Source: Bacteroidaceae bacterium (GTDB lineage: Bacteria > Bacteroidota > Bacteroidia > Bacteroidales > Bacteroidaceae). Taken from it: a DNA stretch of 64,000 bases. This document shows positions 43,828 through 53,588 of this stretch, piece after piece. Position numbers and translations under genes: made by a program. The stretch spans positions 31,884 through 95,883 of the forward strand of contig JAFSKR010000044.1 in the NCBI GenBank assembly GCA_017448825.1, in the 5' to 3' direction. Within the stretch, counting starts at the first letter, position 1. Each line of letters opens with the position of its first letter. Below the pieces are notes generated by a model. The model was not told the origin of the DNA and searched no databases. It saw nothing but the letters and a program-made list of their open reading frames with translations.

Positions 43828-44649
43828 TTATTGTTTTTGATTGAGTTTCTTTTTCAACTTCTTCAAATCCTTCAGTGCCTTTTTCCCAGCCTTCTCACCT
43901 AATGCAATCATCTCGGCGATTTTGCTGGGCATGAAACTCTGAGCACCATAGCCTTTTAGGTCGGGGTTGATGTAGATGTCAGCCGCTTGGCTGTTCTGAC
44001 GATACTTCTTGAGGTCAGGTCGGAAGAATGGAGTCTTGCCGTTCTCATGCTTATTGACCGTTAAATCGATGGCTATCACGATGTCAGCACCCATATCTTT
44101 TGCCACATCGACAGGCAGGTTGTTCAGCACACCACCGTCTATCAGCCTCCTGCCATCTATTTTCACGGGCTTGAACACAACAGGAATCGCCATGCTGGCA
44201 CGCATCGCCTGAGCGAGGTCACCCTCCCTAAGCACCACCTCCTTCATGCTCTTCATATCCACTGCGACACAGCGGAAGGGTTTGGGGAGGCTGTCGAAAT
44301 TCACGTTTCCATATTCCTCTGCCATCCCTCTCAAAACTCTCACGATGCTATCGCCCATCAGAGATCCCATGCCCATCTTCAGCCAGTCTTGATGGCGAAA
44401 CATCGAGTCCAGTTCCTCACTACGGTAGCCAACCGCGTAGAGACCTCCCACGATGGAGCCAATGCTTGTGCCTACCACCATATCAATAGGAACCTCTGAG
44501 ACCTCTATGTATTTCAGCACACCCACCGAGGCTGCCCCCTTCGCACCACCACCGCCTAAGACGAGAGCCACCTTGGGACGACCATTGCCTTGCGCCGAGA
44601 GAGGCAGAAAGGCAAACAGCAGAACGATGGTAGTCATGAACCTGTTCAT
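43828..44649 (-). CDS. Exported patatin-like phospholipase
   Basis: A 273-residue protein with a signal peptide (1-20) and patatin motifs: oxyanion loop LVLGGGGAKGAA (29-40), nucleophile elbow GTSIGS (60-65, Ser62) and catalytic DGG (Asp171 in LIDGGVLNNLP). It ends in a very basic tail (KKALKDLKKLKKKLNQK). The start overlaps the stop of the upstream acetylesterase (ATGA), giving co-translation. Patatins hydrolyse phospholipids or lipid esters; its purpose in this operon is unclear. It is distinct from the cytosolic-looking patatin at 57547-58395. Confidence 0.9.
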   Translation of the reverse strand: MNRFMTTIVLLFAFLPLSAQGNGRPKVALVLGGGGAKGAASVGVLKYIEVSEVPIDMVVGTSIGSIVGGLYAVGYRSEELDSMFRHQDWLKMGMGSLMGDSIVRVLRGMAEEYGNVNFDSLPKPFRCVAVDMKSMKEVVLREGDLAQAMRASMAIPVVFKPVKIDGRRLIDGGVLNNLPVDVAKDMGADIVIAIDLTVNKHENGKTPFFRPDLKKYRQNSQAADIYINPDLKGYGAQSFMPSKIAEMIALGEKAGKKALKDLKKLKKKLNQKQ

Positions 44650-46598
44650 CTTGTTTCTATTTCAAATTGAGGTGCAGGAATGCCCTCCATGTTGAAAAGT
44701 GTGGGGGTAGGGTAGTCATCCCATCCGTATCTTACCGTCGTGGTTGCTACACTCTCAGGCAGGGTCAAGGTCACCGTGTAATCGCCAGTCACCTTCGCCG
44801 TCACCCATTGATACCTGTCACCCATCTTCACAGCGAAGTCGTGTAACTCGTCCCCGTGTACAGCCAATTTCCCCCCAATCTTCGAAAACGTGACAACCAC
44901 TGAGTTACCCTCCACCCGTGCCAGCACAGGCATGGGACCATCACTCACCAATGCGTTTTCTCCGTATGCTAATTTCCTCATCTGCAGGGCGGCACGGTGA
45001 CCCGCTGTCTTCTTGTCCTGTGGATGAATGTCATTGAACTCACCCGTGTCCAGTGTGGGAACAAGTGCTGCCTTATCAAGGTGTTGGGCAGCGAGATATT
45101 GCTGATGGCGAATCTGAGTCCATCCCGTCTCAACAGGTTCCTTGTGCTGGCTCATGTAGCCAGGCAGTTGCATGATGACCACAGGGAAGCGATTTCCCCA
45201 CTGTGTGCGCCATGCGCCCACCATTGCCTCCAACATGGCAGCGTAGGTGCCCGTGTCAGACATATTCGATTCGCCTTGATACCACAGCATCCCACGCACG
45301 GGGAAATCCTGTAATGGGGCTATCATGGCGTTGTACAACCCCGTGTAACCGCTTACAAAGTAAGTGCTGCCAGGTTTCGGAGGCATCGTACAGCCCACAG
45401 CCATCTGCAACTGCTCGTCAATGGGATAAACCTGGTCATTCACCTCCAGTTGGTAGAGCTTGCCCTTCGTGAAGTTGGGACGGCCGTTCTGCGACATCAG
45501 ATGCACCACAATCTCGTTCTCACCCTCTCGGAGGATGCCCCCCTTGATAGCATAGATACGGGGAGGGTATTCATACGTTGTGTTACCTACATACTGCCCG
45601 TTCACAAAAATCGTATCAGCATCCTTCATGGCACCGAACCTTAGCACCGCTTCTTGACCTGCAAGGTCTTTCGGCAGCGTGACCGTCGTTCGGAACCAGT
45701 ATGAGCCGTTCTTCCCTTTGCTCCAGTCCGAGAACATCCCCACCTGCTGCCATGTGGCGTAATCAGCTGTTTGCCAATGGGAGAGAACCGTGTCCTTCGC
45801 TATCATCTCTCTTTCCCATCGGGTGGAAGCTTTGTTCTCCAAGTTGCGGATGGAATCAGGCCAATTCTCCTGATGGTATTTCTGTTTCTGCAACTCGTCA
45901 GCATAACCTTCAAATTGCGCCAAGGTCGCATGAGGCATCCATGCCTGCACAGGCGTACCGCCCACAGCAGAGTTGATGATGCCAATAGGCACTCGATACC
46001 TTTCCTGCAACTCGCGCGCCATGAAATAGCAGATGCCGCTCACCTCAGCGCAGTTCTTAGGTGTGATATCCTGCCACGGCAATGTCCTCACGTCTTCGTT
46101 GGGACGCACATAGTTATATTGATGGGGCAGCTTCAAGTAGCGGATGTTAGGGTTCGAGTAGTCCTTCACATCCTCCTTTACTACGTCCATGCAGCGGCGA
46201 ATGGGTAGCTCCATGTTCGATTGACCCGAACACAAGAAAACATCACCCACCAAAACGTTCTCGATGCGCACAGCGTAGGATATGGTGGGTTCCGACTTCG
46301 ACGTGCGTACCTTGGTGGCATTTACCTCCAGCGTGTAAGGACCGCCAGCCTTCATCTTAGGCAGATAGACTTTCCAAGAACCATCACTTGCCACCACCGT
46401 CTTTGCCGTTTTTCCGTTTAGGCTCACCTTCACAGTCTCGCCAGCCTTGCCCCAACCCCACACTGGGATACGGGCATCGCGTTGGACAACCATGCCATCC
46501 GAAAAGAAGCGCGGCAAACGGACACCGCTGTCGGGTGCTTGTGCCATGAGCATGAGGCAAGGCACCATCATAGCAAAAAACAACAGGATTTTCTTCAT
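44646..46598 (-). CDS. SGNH carbohydrate acetylesterase with jelly-roll insertion (CE20/SASA type)
   Basis: A 650-residue exported esterase from the ATG at 46598 (a GTG two codons earlier is in frame). After a signal peptide comes the SASA-type N-domain (LPRFFSDGMVVQRDARIPVW). The nucleophile block is LCSGQSNMELP (Ser127), then IGIINSAVGGTPVQAWMP. A beta-sandwich insertion (about 260-395, including WFRTTVTLPKDLAGQEAVLR) precedes the return to GMLWYQGESN and the catalytic pair in NDIHPQDK. This two-part SGNH with an inserted jelly roll resembles CE20 xyloglucan acetylesterases. A role removing acetyl groups from glucomannan or xyloglucan is inferred. It is the first gene of a five-gene operon. 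Confidence 0.85.
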   Translation of the reverse strand: MKKILLFFAMMVPCLMLMAQAPDSGVRLPRFFSDGMVVQRDARIPVWGWGKAGETVKVSLNGKTAKTVVASDGSWKVYLPKMKAGGPYTLEVNATKVRTSKSEPTISYAVRIENVLVGDVFLCSGQSNMELPIRRCMDVVKEDVKDYSNPNIRYLKLPHQYNYVRPNEDVRTLPWQDITPKNCAEVSGICYFMARELQERYRVPIGIINSAVGGTPVQAWMPHATLAQFEGYADELQKQKYHQENWPDSIRNLENKASTRWEREMIAKDTVLSHWQTADYATWQQVGMFSDWSKGKNGSYWFRTTVTLPKDLAGQEAVLRFGAMKDADTIFVNGQYVGNTTYEYPPRIYAIKGGILREGENEIVVHLMSQNGRPNFTKGKLYQLEVNDQVYPIDEQLQMAVGCTMPPKPGSTYFVSGYTGLYNAMIAPLQDFPVRGMLWYQGESNMSDTGTYAAMLEAMVGAWRTQWGNRFPVVIMQLPGYMSQHKEPVETGWTQIRHQQYLAAQHLDKAALVPTLDTGEFNDIHPQDKKTAGHRAALQMRKLAYGENALVSDGPMPVLARVEGNSVVVTFSKIGGKLAVHGDELHDFAVKMGDRYQWVTAKVTGDYTVTLTLPESVATTTVRYGWDDYPTPTLFNMEGIPAPQFEIETR

Positions 46599-46614
46599 AG
46601 TCACAAAATTTTTG

Positions 46615-46646
46615 CAAATATAAAGAAAATCCTGTTTATTCCCAAA
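46615..46646 (-). promoter_or_regulatory. Promoter of the esterase-patatin-dcuB-porin-GH9 operon
   Basis: TTTG (46643-46646), 20-bp spacer and TATATTTG (46615-46622) on the minus strand match the Bacteroidota consensus exactly, just ahead of the ATG at 46598. Confidence 0.7.
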
Positions 46647-46666
46647 CGGAGGGAGAGAATTTTTTG

Positions 46667-46694
46667 ATTAGGAGTTAGGAATTAGGATTTAGGA
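46667..46694. repeat. Four tandem heptamers NTTAGGA
   Basis: ATTAGGA, GTTAGGA, ATTAGGA and TTTAGGA follow one another without spacers between the GH94 gene's 3' end and the esterase promoter. The role is unknown; slippage-prone DNA of this kind is common in this phylum. Confidence 0.8.
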
Positions 46695-46781
46695 ATAGCC
46701 ATGCGGCTTGTATGCACCGCGTTAGCCTTTTCTAAACCTGAAACTGTAAACTCTCAACTTGATGGCAGTGATAGGAAGCCT

Positions 46782-49271
46782 TTATCCCATCACCACTTCA
46801 ACGGTATGGACTCCTGGAGTGTGGGGGATGATGTTGCCTTGAAGGAGTTGTCCGTCAAGGGTGATGGACTTCACTCCTTTCTGTACGCCGTCGGGGTTCT
46901 TGACTGTGATGTTGAAAGTGGCTCCACGGAGGATGCGGTGGATGGTGTACTCCTTCATGGTCGATGGAATGCAAGGATCAATTTCGATGCCTTCGTAGGT
47001 GGGCTTGATGCCGAGAATGTACTGGGTGATGGTGAGCCAGTTCCATGCAGCGGTGCCTGTGAGCCATGAGTTCTTGCCTTCGCCTGGCTTGGCGGCATCC
47101 TTACCAGCCACCATCTGGGAATAGACGTATGGCTCTACCTTGTGGAGGGTCTGGTCCTGAATCCATGCTGGGCAAATCTTAGTGTAGTGCTCCCAAGCGT
47201 CGTTACCACGTCCGGCTACAGTCTCACCGATGATGACCCATGGGTTGTTGTGGCAGAAGATGCCTGCGTTCTCTTTGTAACCTGCTGGATAAGAAGAGAT
47301 TTCGCCCATCTCTACATGGTAGGTGGTGTAGGCTGGCCAGTTGAGCACCATGCCGTGCTCGCAGTCGAGGTACTTCTTGCAGGAGTCGAGTGCCTTGTCC
47401 ACCATGCCTTCTTCAAGTCCAATACCAGCCATAGTGCAGAAGCCTTGGCTCTCGATGAAGATTTTGCCTTCTTGGTTTTCGGATGAACCTATTTTGTTGC
47501 CGTAGAAGTCGTAGGCACGGAGGTACCACTCACCGTCCCAACCGTCCTTCTTGACGGCATCCACCATGTTCACGATGTGTTGCTGAGCACGCGCAGCTTC
47601 CTCCTTTTTGCCGATATGCTCGCACAACTCCACATACTGCTTGCCCACCATGACGAAGAGTCCAGCTATCATCAAACTCTCAGCCTTGCTCCCTTCGGTC
47701 TTGTTTTCCGTGGTCTGGAAAGACTCGTTGGGATCCCACGAGAAGCAGTTGAGGTTCAGACAGTCGTTCCAGTCAGCGCGACCGATGAGCGGTAGGGCAT
47801 GAGGACCGAGATTCTCCACCACGTGATTGAACGAGATTTTGAGGTGTTCAAAGAGCGTGACCTCCGTGCCAGGCTGATTGTCCCATGGCACCATCTCGTC
47901 GAGGATGGAAAAGTCACCAGTCTCCTTGATGTAGGCTACGGTGCCGAAGATGAGCCAGCAGGGGTCGTCGTTGAATCCGCCGCCGATGTCGTTGTTGCCG
48001 CGCTTGGTGAGGGGTTGGTACTGGTGGTAGCAGCCACCGTCGGGGAACTGGGTGGAGGCGATGTCGATGATGCGCTGACGAGCACGGCTGGGTACTTGAT
48101 GGACGAAGCCAACGAGGTCTTGGTTGCTGTCGCGGAAGCCCATGCCACGGCCGATGCCACTCTCGAAGAAGGAGGCGGAACGCGAGAAGTTGAAGGTAAT
48201 CATGCACTGGTATTGGTTCCAAATGTTGACCATGCGGTTGAGGCGGTCGTCGTCGCTCTTGACGGAGTATTTGTCGAGCAGCTCGTCCCATAGCTGGTGC
48301 AGTTCGTTGAAGGCTGCATCGACGGCTTGGACAGTGGAGAATCGCTGTATGGTTTCCTGTGCTTTCTTTTTGTTGACAAGGGTCACGTCACTGGCTTGCG
48401 ACGAAATCAACTCACCTGAATGTTTGCGGGCGATGTCTTCTTGCGAGAATTTCTCGTCTTGTTCGTTTTCCACATATCCCAGCAGGAAGATGTAGTCTTT
48501 CGACTCACCGGGCTGCAGTTCCACCTCGATGTAGTGGGAGGCGATGGGCGACCAGCCGTGAGCCAGACTGTTGCCAGGCTTGCCAGCCATGACGCACTGG
48601 GGGTCGGCAAACTCATTGTAGAGGCCGATGAAGGATTCACGGTCGGTGTCGTAACCTTGGATGGGCACGTTCACGGAGTAGTAAGCATAGTGGTTACGAC
48701 GTTCCTTGTATTCGGTCTTGTGGTAGATGACGGATCCGTCTATTTCGACTTCACCCGTGGACCAGTTGCGCTGGAAGTTTTCCATGTCGGTGGCAGCATT
48801 CCAGAGGCACCACTCGGCGAAAGAGAAAAGCTTGATGCGCTTCACTTGGTTGGTAGTGTTTTTCAGCGTCACTTTCTGCACCTCCGCCCATGTCTTGAGC
48901 GGCACGAAGAAGAGGACGGAGGCCTCGATGCCATTCTTCGAACCGATGATGCGAGTGTAGTTCATGCCGTGGCGGCACTCATAGCTGTCGAGTGGTGTCT
49001 TGCAGGGTTTCCAGCCGGGATTCCAAACGGTGCCATTGTCGTTGATGTAGAAGTAGCGCCCACCGTTGTCCATCGGAACACCATTGTAGCGGTAGCGTGT
49101 GATGCGGCGGAACTTGGCATCTTTGTAGAAGTTGTAGCCACCTGCTGTGTTGGAGATAAGTCCAAAAAAGTCCTCGTTACCGAGATAATTAATCCAGGGG
49201 AACGGTGTCGCTGGATTGGTGATGACGTACTCACGATGGAGGTCATCAAAATGTCCAAAAGTTTGTTTCAT
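46782..49271 (-). CDS. Cellobiose phosphorylase, GH94
   Basis: The 829-residue cytoplasmic enzyme phosphorolyses cellobiose to glucose-1-phosphate and glucose. There is no signal peptide. Hallmarks are [20 protein letters not shown] (19-38), [20 protein letters not shown] (360-379), [32 protein letters not shown] and the catalytic [10 protein letters not shown] (497-506; Asp503). The length and the WND form fit cellobiose phosphorylases rather than cyclic-glucan or chitobiose members. It is last in the operon led by GH2, together with GH5 mannanase and acetylesterases. It would complement GH130 by handling the glucose-glucose units of glucomannan. Confidence 0.95.
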   Translation of the reverse strand: MKQTFGHFDDLHREYVITNPATPFPWINYLGNEDFFGLISNTAGGYNFYKDAKFRRITRYRYNGVPMDNGGRYFYINDNGTVWNPGWKPCKTPLDSYECRHGMNYTRIIGSKNGIEASVLFFVPLKTWAEVQKVTLKNTTNQVKRIKLFSFAEWCLWNAATDMENFQRNWSTGEVEIDGSVIYHKTEYKERRNHYAYYSVNVPIQGYDTDRESFIGLYNEFADPQCVMAGKPGNSLAHGWSPIASHYIEVELQPGESKDYIFLLGYVENEQDEKFSQEDIARKHSGELISSQASDVTLVNKKKAQETIQRFSTVQAVDAAFNELHQLWDELLDKYSVKSDDDRLNRMVNIWNQYQCMITFNFSRSASFFESGIGRGMGFRDSNQDLVGFVHQVPSRARQRIIDIASTQFPDGGCYHQYQPLTKRGNNDIGGGFNDDPCWLIFGTVAYIKETGDFSILDEMVPWDNQPGTEVTLFEHLKISFNHVVENLGPHALPLIGRADWNDCLNLNCFSWDPNESFQTTENKTEGSKAESLMIAGLFVMVGKQYVELCEHIGKKEEAARAQQHIVNMVDAVKKDGWDGEWYLRAYDFYGNKIGSSENQEGKIFIESQGFCTMAGIGLEEGMVDKALDSCKKYLDCEHGMVLNWPAYTTYHVEMGEISSYPAGYKENAGIFCHNNPWVIIGETVAGRGNDAWEHYTKICPAWIQDQTLHKVEPYVYSQMVAGKDAAKPGEGKNSWLTGTAAWNWLTITQYILGIKPTYEGIEIDPCIPSTMKEYTIHRILRGATFNITVKNPDGVQKGVKSITLDGQLLQGNIIPHTPGVHTVEVVMG

Positions 49272-49300
49272 ATATTTATAGTTTTGTTGCTTTTATAGCT

Positions 49301-50620
49301 TTATTGTTTTATACCCAAGTGAGAAAGGAGGAAAGCGTTCCACTCGTCCCATTGTTCCTGATACCAGAAATGGGCGGTCTTCTGGTAGGGGGATAGAGTT
49401 TTCTCACCACCTGCTACGTTGAAGGTGCCGTATGCTGTGGTAGGTGGCACGACGTTGTCGTTGAAACCAAAAGAGAAGTAACCTGGAACGGTGATGCGAC
49501 GGGCGAAATTGACTCCGTCGTAATAGCGGGTCTGTTCCACCACGGTCATGTCCACCTTCTCTTTGGGTTGCCCTTTCCCTTCGTCGTAGAAGTAGTGAGG
49601 CCATCCACAAGCGACTTTCTTGAGTGATGCTTCGTGATCGCATAGGGCGGCATGGACGGCTCCATAGCAAGAGACGCGCTTGTCGAGTGCTGTGGTGGCA
49701 AGCGTGAGGAATCCGCCTTGTGAAGAGCCTGTTACGGCAAGGTTTTTGCCATCCCATGCCACTTCCTTGATGGTTGGCTGATTGCCCAATGACTCGATGA
49801 GGTCGATGGCACGAATACATCCCGTCACCACGTGCTTGTAGTAATTGCGGTCTCGGTCGTTCACGCCATGATGCCAATAGTCGGCCAGGGCTGCCGTGAA
49901 AAGTTGGTCGTAGTAAGCTTGCTCCTTGATGACGGGGATGCCATGAATGCCGATTTCGAGCACGATGGCTCCTTGTTTGCAGAACCATTCATCGCCCGTA
50001 TAAGGACGAACACCGGCACCTGGTACCCGCAGCAATGCAGGATACTTGCCAGGTTTGGTGGGCACGTTGAGAATGGCATACACACGTCTGCCCCAGCGGT
50101 CGTTCTGGAAGGATACATGGTAGGTGTTCACATCGGCTGTGCTTCGTTCGGGCAGGTATTCGATGTGGGGTTCCAAAGCAGTCCACCGCGCTTCCTCGAT
50201 GGCTTTTGCCCAAAACTCATCAAAGTCTTTGGGGCATAGGGTGGTTGGCGTAATCAGTTCGGGGGAGACGGCCACGGAACACCATCCTTCATAATTCTTG
50301 CCCGACACATGGGCGGTGACCTTCAGTTTGTAGAACCCAGGCTTTGACATCTTGCCCTTGATGACAGCAGAACCGTCCTTCAGTGTCATGTCTTTCTTCA
50401 CTTCAGGATACATTTCTGGCCCCATTTCATAACTGATGTTTGCATCGTCAAGTAAGGTGCCCGATTTCAACACGTTCACGGTAAAAGTAATCTGTTCACC
50501 TGTCTTGTACATCCAATCTTTATGGTCGGGGGTGACAGTTACTGTGATGTTGGTTCCGATAATCTGTGCTTGTGTTGCCAAGGCGGCGAACATCAGCAAA
50601 CTTGTCAATATTTTCTTCAT
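49301..50620 (-). CDS. Acetyl xylan esterase-like deacetylase, CE7
   Basis: A 439-residue exported esterase. The signal peptide (1-19) leads to an added N-terminal beta-domain (about 20-120). The CE7 alpha/beta-hydrolase follows, with LCPKDFDEFWAKAIEEA, LRVPGAGVRPYTGD, the nucleophile VTGSSQGGFL (296-305, Ser300), FGFNDNVVPPTTAY (384-397, Asp388) and His417 near the end. CE7 enzymes remove acetyl groups from small sugar esters and xylo-oligosaccharides. The operon context (mannanase, second esterase, GH94) suggests acetylated glucomannan fragments as an alternative. It is 1 bp from the mannanase gene and 29 bp before GH94. Confidence 0.9.
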   Translation of the reverse strand: MKKILTSLLMFAALATQAQIIGTNITVTVTPDHKDWMYKTGEQITFTVNVLKSGTLLDDANISYEMGPEMYPEVKKDMTLKDGSAVIKGKMSKPGFYKLKVTAHVSGKNYEGWCSVAVSPELITPTTLCPKDFDEFWAKAIEEARWTALEPHIEYLPERSTADVNTYHVSFQNDRWGRRVYAILNVPTKPGKYPALLRVPGAGVRPYTGDEWFCKQGAIVLEIGIHGIPVIKEQAYYDQLFTAALADYWHHGVNDRDRNYYKHVVTGCIRAIDLIESLGNQPTIKEVAWDGKNLAVTGSSQGGFLTLATTALDKRVSCYGAVHAALCDHEASLKKVACGWPHYFYDEGKGQPKEKVDMTVVEQTRYYDGVNFARRITVPGYFSFGFNDNVVPPTTAYGTFNVAGGEKTLSPYQKTAHFWYQEQWDEWNAFLLSHLGIKQ

Positions 50621-50621
50621 G

Positions 50622-52001
50622 TTACTTCTTCATTTGTTTTGTCATGTCCTTGATAATTTTCATGGTGCTCTCATCGACGATGAAGACCGAGTTGAGACCT
50701 TGTTCCTCTTGAGCTGGGTCGCACACATAGTCATCGTAAGGCTGCCAGATGGTATGCTTCACGTTGGCAGAACCTCCCCATCCCCAGAAGTTGCAACCTG
50801 CAATCTTGCCAGAGTCGCGGATGATGGAAAACACATACTGATAATAGGTGTCACGGCCTACCGTGGAAGAGCCTGGCGTGAAGACAAAACCATCACGAGG
50901 ATAGCCAAATTCTTCTAATACCATTGGCTTGCCTGCTTTGTACATCAGCTCGTATGCCTCGTCGATGTAGGCCAACGTACTATCACAAGCAGCATCGACT
51001 TTCGTCACGATGGGGTCATCACCTTCCACCGTCTTGTCGGCATCGTAGTTCTGATTGTACTGCCCCAGCCAGCCCCAGTTGTAGGGCCAGATGTGGATGC
51101 AGGCATAATCGATGTTAGGCAGCGTGTGGATGGCGTTGAATAAATCCATGTCCTCCTCGCAGCCATGCTTGCCCTCGCTGCCCGTGGTGACGAGGTGGTT
51201 GGGGTCAAGCTGCTTGATGAGGGTGGATTGTTCATCAATCCATTCGACAAACTTTGTACGGTGCAGCGAATCGTTGACGAAGCAGCGCGGTTCGTTGGCT
51301 ATTTCCCATGCCATCAGGGCAGGAGTGTCGGTGTAGGGCTGTCCCGTCACGGTGTTCACTCGGGTGACGATGTTGCAGACGTGCTGCGCCGCTAATGCCT
51401 TAGCCGAGTCGTTCAGGACAAAGTTGCCCACATACTGCATATACTCCCACCAACCGTCGAGGGTCGGCACAGGAGTCTGGTCGAAATGCTTCATTTGGCC
51501 GCTGCCGTCGCTGCTCATCACGTCGCCCGTGAAGCCCACCCAATCGAGGTAGGCACCGTAACCGCCACTCCACTCCCATGCGTTGTTGAAGTAGAGCACA
51601 GCCTTCATGTTGCGCTTCTCCAACTCTGCCATCAGATAGTCGAGACCGAGCAGAATGGTGTCATTATATACTCCTGGCTCCAGTTGCAGTTTGGGGGCAA
51701 TATGGCTGGGTATGCCCTCACGACCATCACCACCCACCAGAACACGCACATTGTCAATGCCTACCGATTGCATATCGTCCAACTCCTTCAAGAGGCGTTC
51801 GCGATTTCCTCCTCTTCCCTCGCTGCCGAGGATGGCACCATACCAGAAATTGGTTCCAACATAGCGGTATTCTTGGTCTCCGATGTAGAACTTTCCGTCC
51901 TTCACCGTGACGAACTGACCATCACTTTCCTTGGCTGACTGACACCCCGCAGTGAGAAGTGCTATCAGCATACATATTATATATATAGGAGTCTTCATCA
52001 T
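50622..52001 (-). CDS. Beta-mannanase lipoprotein, GH5 (subfamily 7-like)
   Basis: A 459-residue lipoprotein (LTAGC, Cys20) expected at the cell surface or periplasm. The catalytic barrel shows YRYVGTNFWYGAILGS (45-60), VRVLVGGDG (86-94), FNNAWEWSGGYGAYL (138-152), MAWEIANEPR (230-239; acid/base Glu237), CIHIWPYNWGW (301-311) and VLEEFGYPRDG (361-371; nucleophile Glu364), the pattern of GH5_7 endo-beta-mannanases. It lies between an SGNH esterase and a CE7 esterase with 1-3 bp gaps. With the GH26 at 7555-8703, the window thus carries two unrelated mannanase families, this one tied to glucomannan and acetyl-group genes. Confidence 0.92.
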   Translation of the reverse strand: MMKTPIYIICMLIALLTAGCQSAKESDGQFVTVKDGKFYIGDQEYRYVGTNFWYGAILGSEGRGGNRERLLKELDDMQSVGIDNVRVLVGGDGREGIPSHIAPKLQLEPGVYNDTILLGLDYLMAELEKRNMKAVLYFNNAWEWSGGYGAYLDWVGFTGDVMSSDGSGQMKHFDQTPVPTLDGWWEYMQYVGNFVLNDSAKALAAQHVCNIVTRVNTVTGQPYTDTPALMAWEIANEPRCFVNDSLHRTKFVEWIDEQSTLIKQLDPNHLVTTGSEGKHGCEEDMDLFNAIHTLPNIDYACIHIWPYNWGWLGQYNQNYDADKTVEGDDPIVTKVDAACDSTLAYIDEAYELMYKAGKPMVLEEFGYPRDGFVFTPGSSTVGRDTYYQYVFSIIRDSGKIAGCNFWGWGGSANVKHTIWQPYDDYVCDPAQEEQGLNSVFIVDESTMKIIKDMTKQMKK

Positions 52002-52004
52002 TTA

Positions 52005-53498
52005 TTATTTATCCGTTCTAAAGGGTACGATAGGCAGACCACGCATATTGTGCAACTTGCCTGGTGCCCAATTTCTAAAATTATATCTTACACTGACCAC
52101 TTCGGGCACTTCTGGACACACCAGTTTCAGGAAACATCCCTGTGGCTGTGTGCGCCATTCTGATGATGACCATACGATGGCAGGATGGAACACCCCATCA
52201 GCACCAGCGGCCTCAAAACCCTCAATGTCCATCATACGGTCGAAACCATCTGTGCAGTTCTTGAAGTAGAGACAAGTCACTTTCCCATGGGACGCAGGGG
52301 TCTCCTTTACGGCAGTTCCTGCGATGACTACCTGGTCGTCCGCTGTTACCTCTACGTTCTTCATGAAATCAAATTCGGGCGCATCAGCCACCAACCCCTT
52401 CATACCATAGTCGCGTACAGCAGCCATATAGGCCAGACGTTGTCCAATCTCCTGTTTTTTCTTGCCATGTATCTGCTTGGGCTCATAGTCGTAGATGAGG
52501 TCGTTGGTACACACACATCCACTGTTCTCCAACTGGTGAGCAATAATGTGTTGTGCCTCACGGAACTTGGCACCCCAGTCGCCATCGTTGTTGTCATACC
52601 AATAGGGAGGTAGCTCCACAGTGTAGATGGGGAGCTTGTCGTTTGGCTGGTTCCACAGCTTTCGCCACAGCTGCACCATCGTGATGAAGCGGTCGATGTA
52701 CTCCCCTTCGCGCCCCACGTTGCTTTCGCCCTGGTTCCAGAGGAAGCCCTTCACGGTGTAGCCTGCCAGCGGATAGAGCATTCCATTGTACATGACCATC
52801 TTCTGGTGGTAGTCGGCATCGGAGCAGGGAGTCAGCCCGTCAGGATAGGTGAGCAGGATGTCCTTGGGCATCCAGCCTTCCACACAGCTGCCGCCCCACG
52901 AGCAGTTGATGATGCCTACGGGCACGTCGAGCAGGTCGGTCAGGGTGCGGGCGAAGAAATAGCCACAAGCCGAAAAGCCTGGGGCATTCTCTGGCACACA
53001 CTCCTGCCACTCGCCCCCCACGCGTTGCTGAGGTTCCTGCGCTGCTACACGGGGGATGGTGGCCACACGGATGCTCCGCCGATACTTGCCCGACATGGCT
53101 ATTGCTTCATTCGCTCCCTCCACGGGACAGTTCCAGAAGCCCCCCAACGGCATCTCCATGTTTGACTGACCCGAACAGAACCAGACCTCGCCAATCAGCA
53201 CATTTTCGATAGTAATAATTTCTCCATCACCCTTCACCGTGACGGTCTGTACATCATAGCTGGCAGCAGGAGTGTTGAGTTTCACCACCCACTTACCGTC
53301 CTGCCCAGTCGTAGCGGTCTGTTTCTCTGTCGTCCAACTGGCAGTCACTTCTACTTTGCTGTCAGCCTTTGCCCATCCCCAGAGTTTCGCTTGGGTCTGT
53401 TGCTGCAGCATCATATTGTTGCCAAAAATGTCTGGCAACTCAAGAGCGTTAGTGCTTAGCGCCACCAACGCCATACACAGGAAAAAAAGTCTTCTCAT
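52005..53498 (-). CDS. SGNH carbohydrate acetylesterase (sialate O-acetylesterase-like)
   Basis: A 497-residue exported protein (signal peptide to about residue 18). It has the SASA arrangement: LPDIFGNNMMLQQQTQAKLW (21-40), small beta-domain, nucleophile block WFCSGQSNMEMPLGG (106-120, Ser112), VGIINCSWGGSCVEGWMP, GFLWNQGESN and a late His in KQIHGKKKQEIGQRLAYMA. It lacks the jelly-roll insertion of the paralogue at 44646-46598 and is about 150 residues shorter. By position it is likely an acetyl-mannan or acetyl-glucomannan esterase; sialic acid as substrate seems unlikely here. A 90-bp gap separates it from the upstream regulator gene. Confidence 0.85.
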   Translation of the reverse strand: MRRLFFLCMALVALSTNALELPDIFGNNMMLQQQTQAKLWGWAKADSKVEVTASWTTEKQTATTGQDGKWVVKLNTPAASYDVQTVTVKGDGEIITIENVLIGEVWFCSGQSNMEMPLGGFWNCPVEGANEAIAMSGKYRRSIRVATIPRVAAQEPQQRVGGEWQECVPENAPGFSACGYFFARTLTDLLDVPVGIINCSWGGSCVEGWMPKDILLTYPDGLTPCSDADYHQKMVMYNGMLYPLAGYTVKGFLWNQGESNVGREGEYIDRFITMVQLWRKLWNQPNDKLPIYTVELPPYWYDNNDGDWGAKFREAQHIIAHQLENSGCVCTNDLIYDYEPKQIHGKKKQEIGQRLAYMAAVRDYGMKGLVADAPEFDFMKNVEVTADDQVVIAGTAVKETPASHGKVTCLYFKNCTDGFDRMMDIEGFEAAGADGVFHPAIVWSSSEWRTQPQGCFLKLVCPEVPEVVSVRYNFRNWAPGKLHNMRGLPIVPFRTDK

Positions 53499-53588
53499 AA
53501 GTTATAGGGGTTTTTAAGTTTTTGGGTTTTCTCTGCTGAGGTGGCAAATTTTTCACTTTCCATTTTTATACTTTTCCTTAAACGTTAT

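Noticed and set aside
44646-53498. Sialic acid metabolism suggested by two sialate O-acetylesterase-like proteins
   Set aside because: No sialidase, sialic-acid lyase or transporter is present. The N-acylglucosamine-epimerase-like gene sits in a mannan operon. Plant polysaccharide deacetylation fits better.
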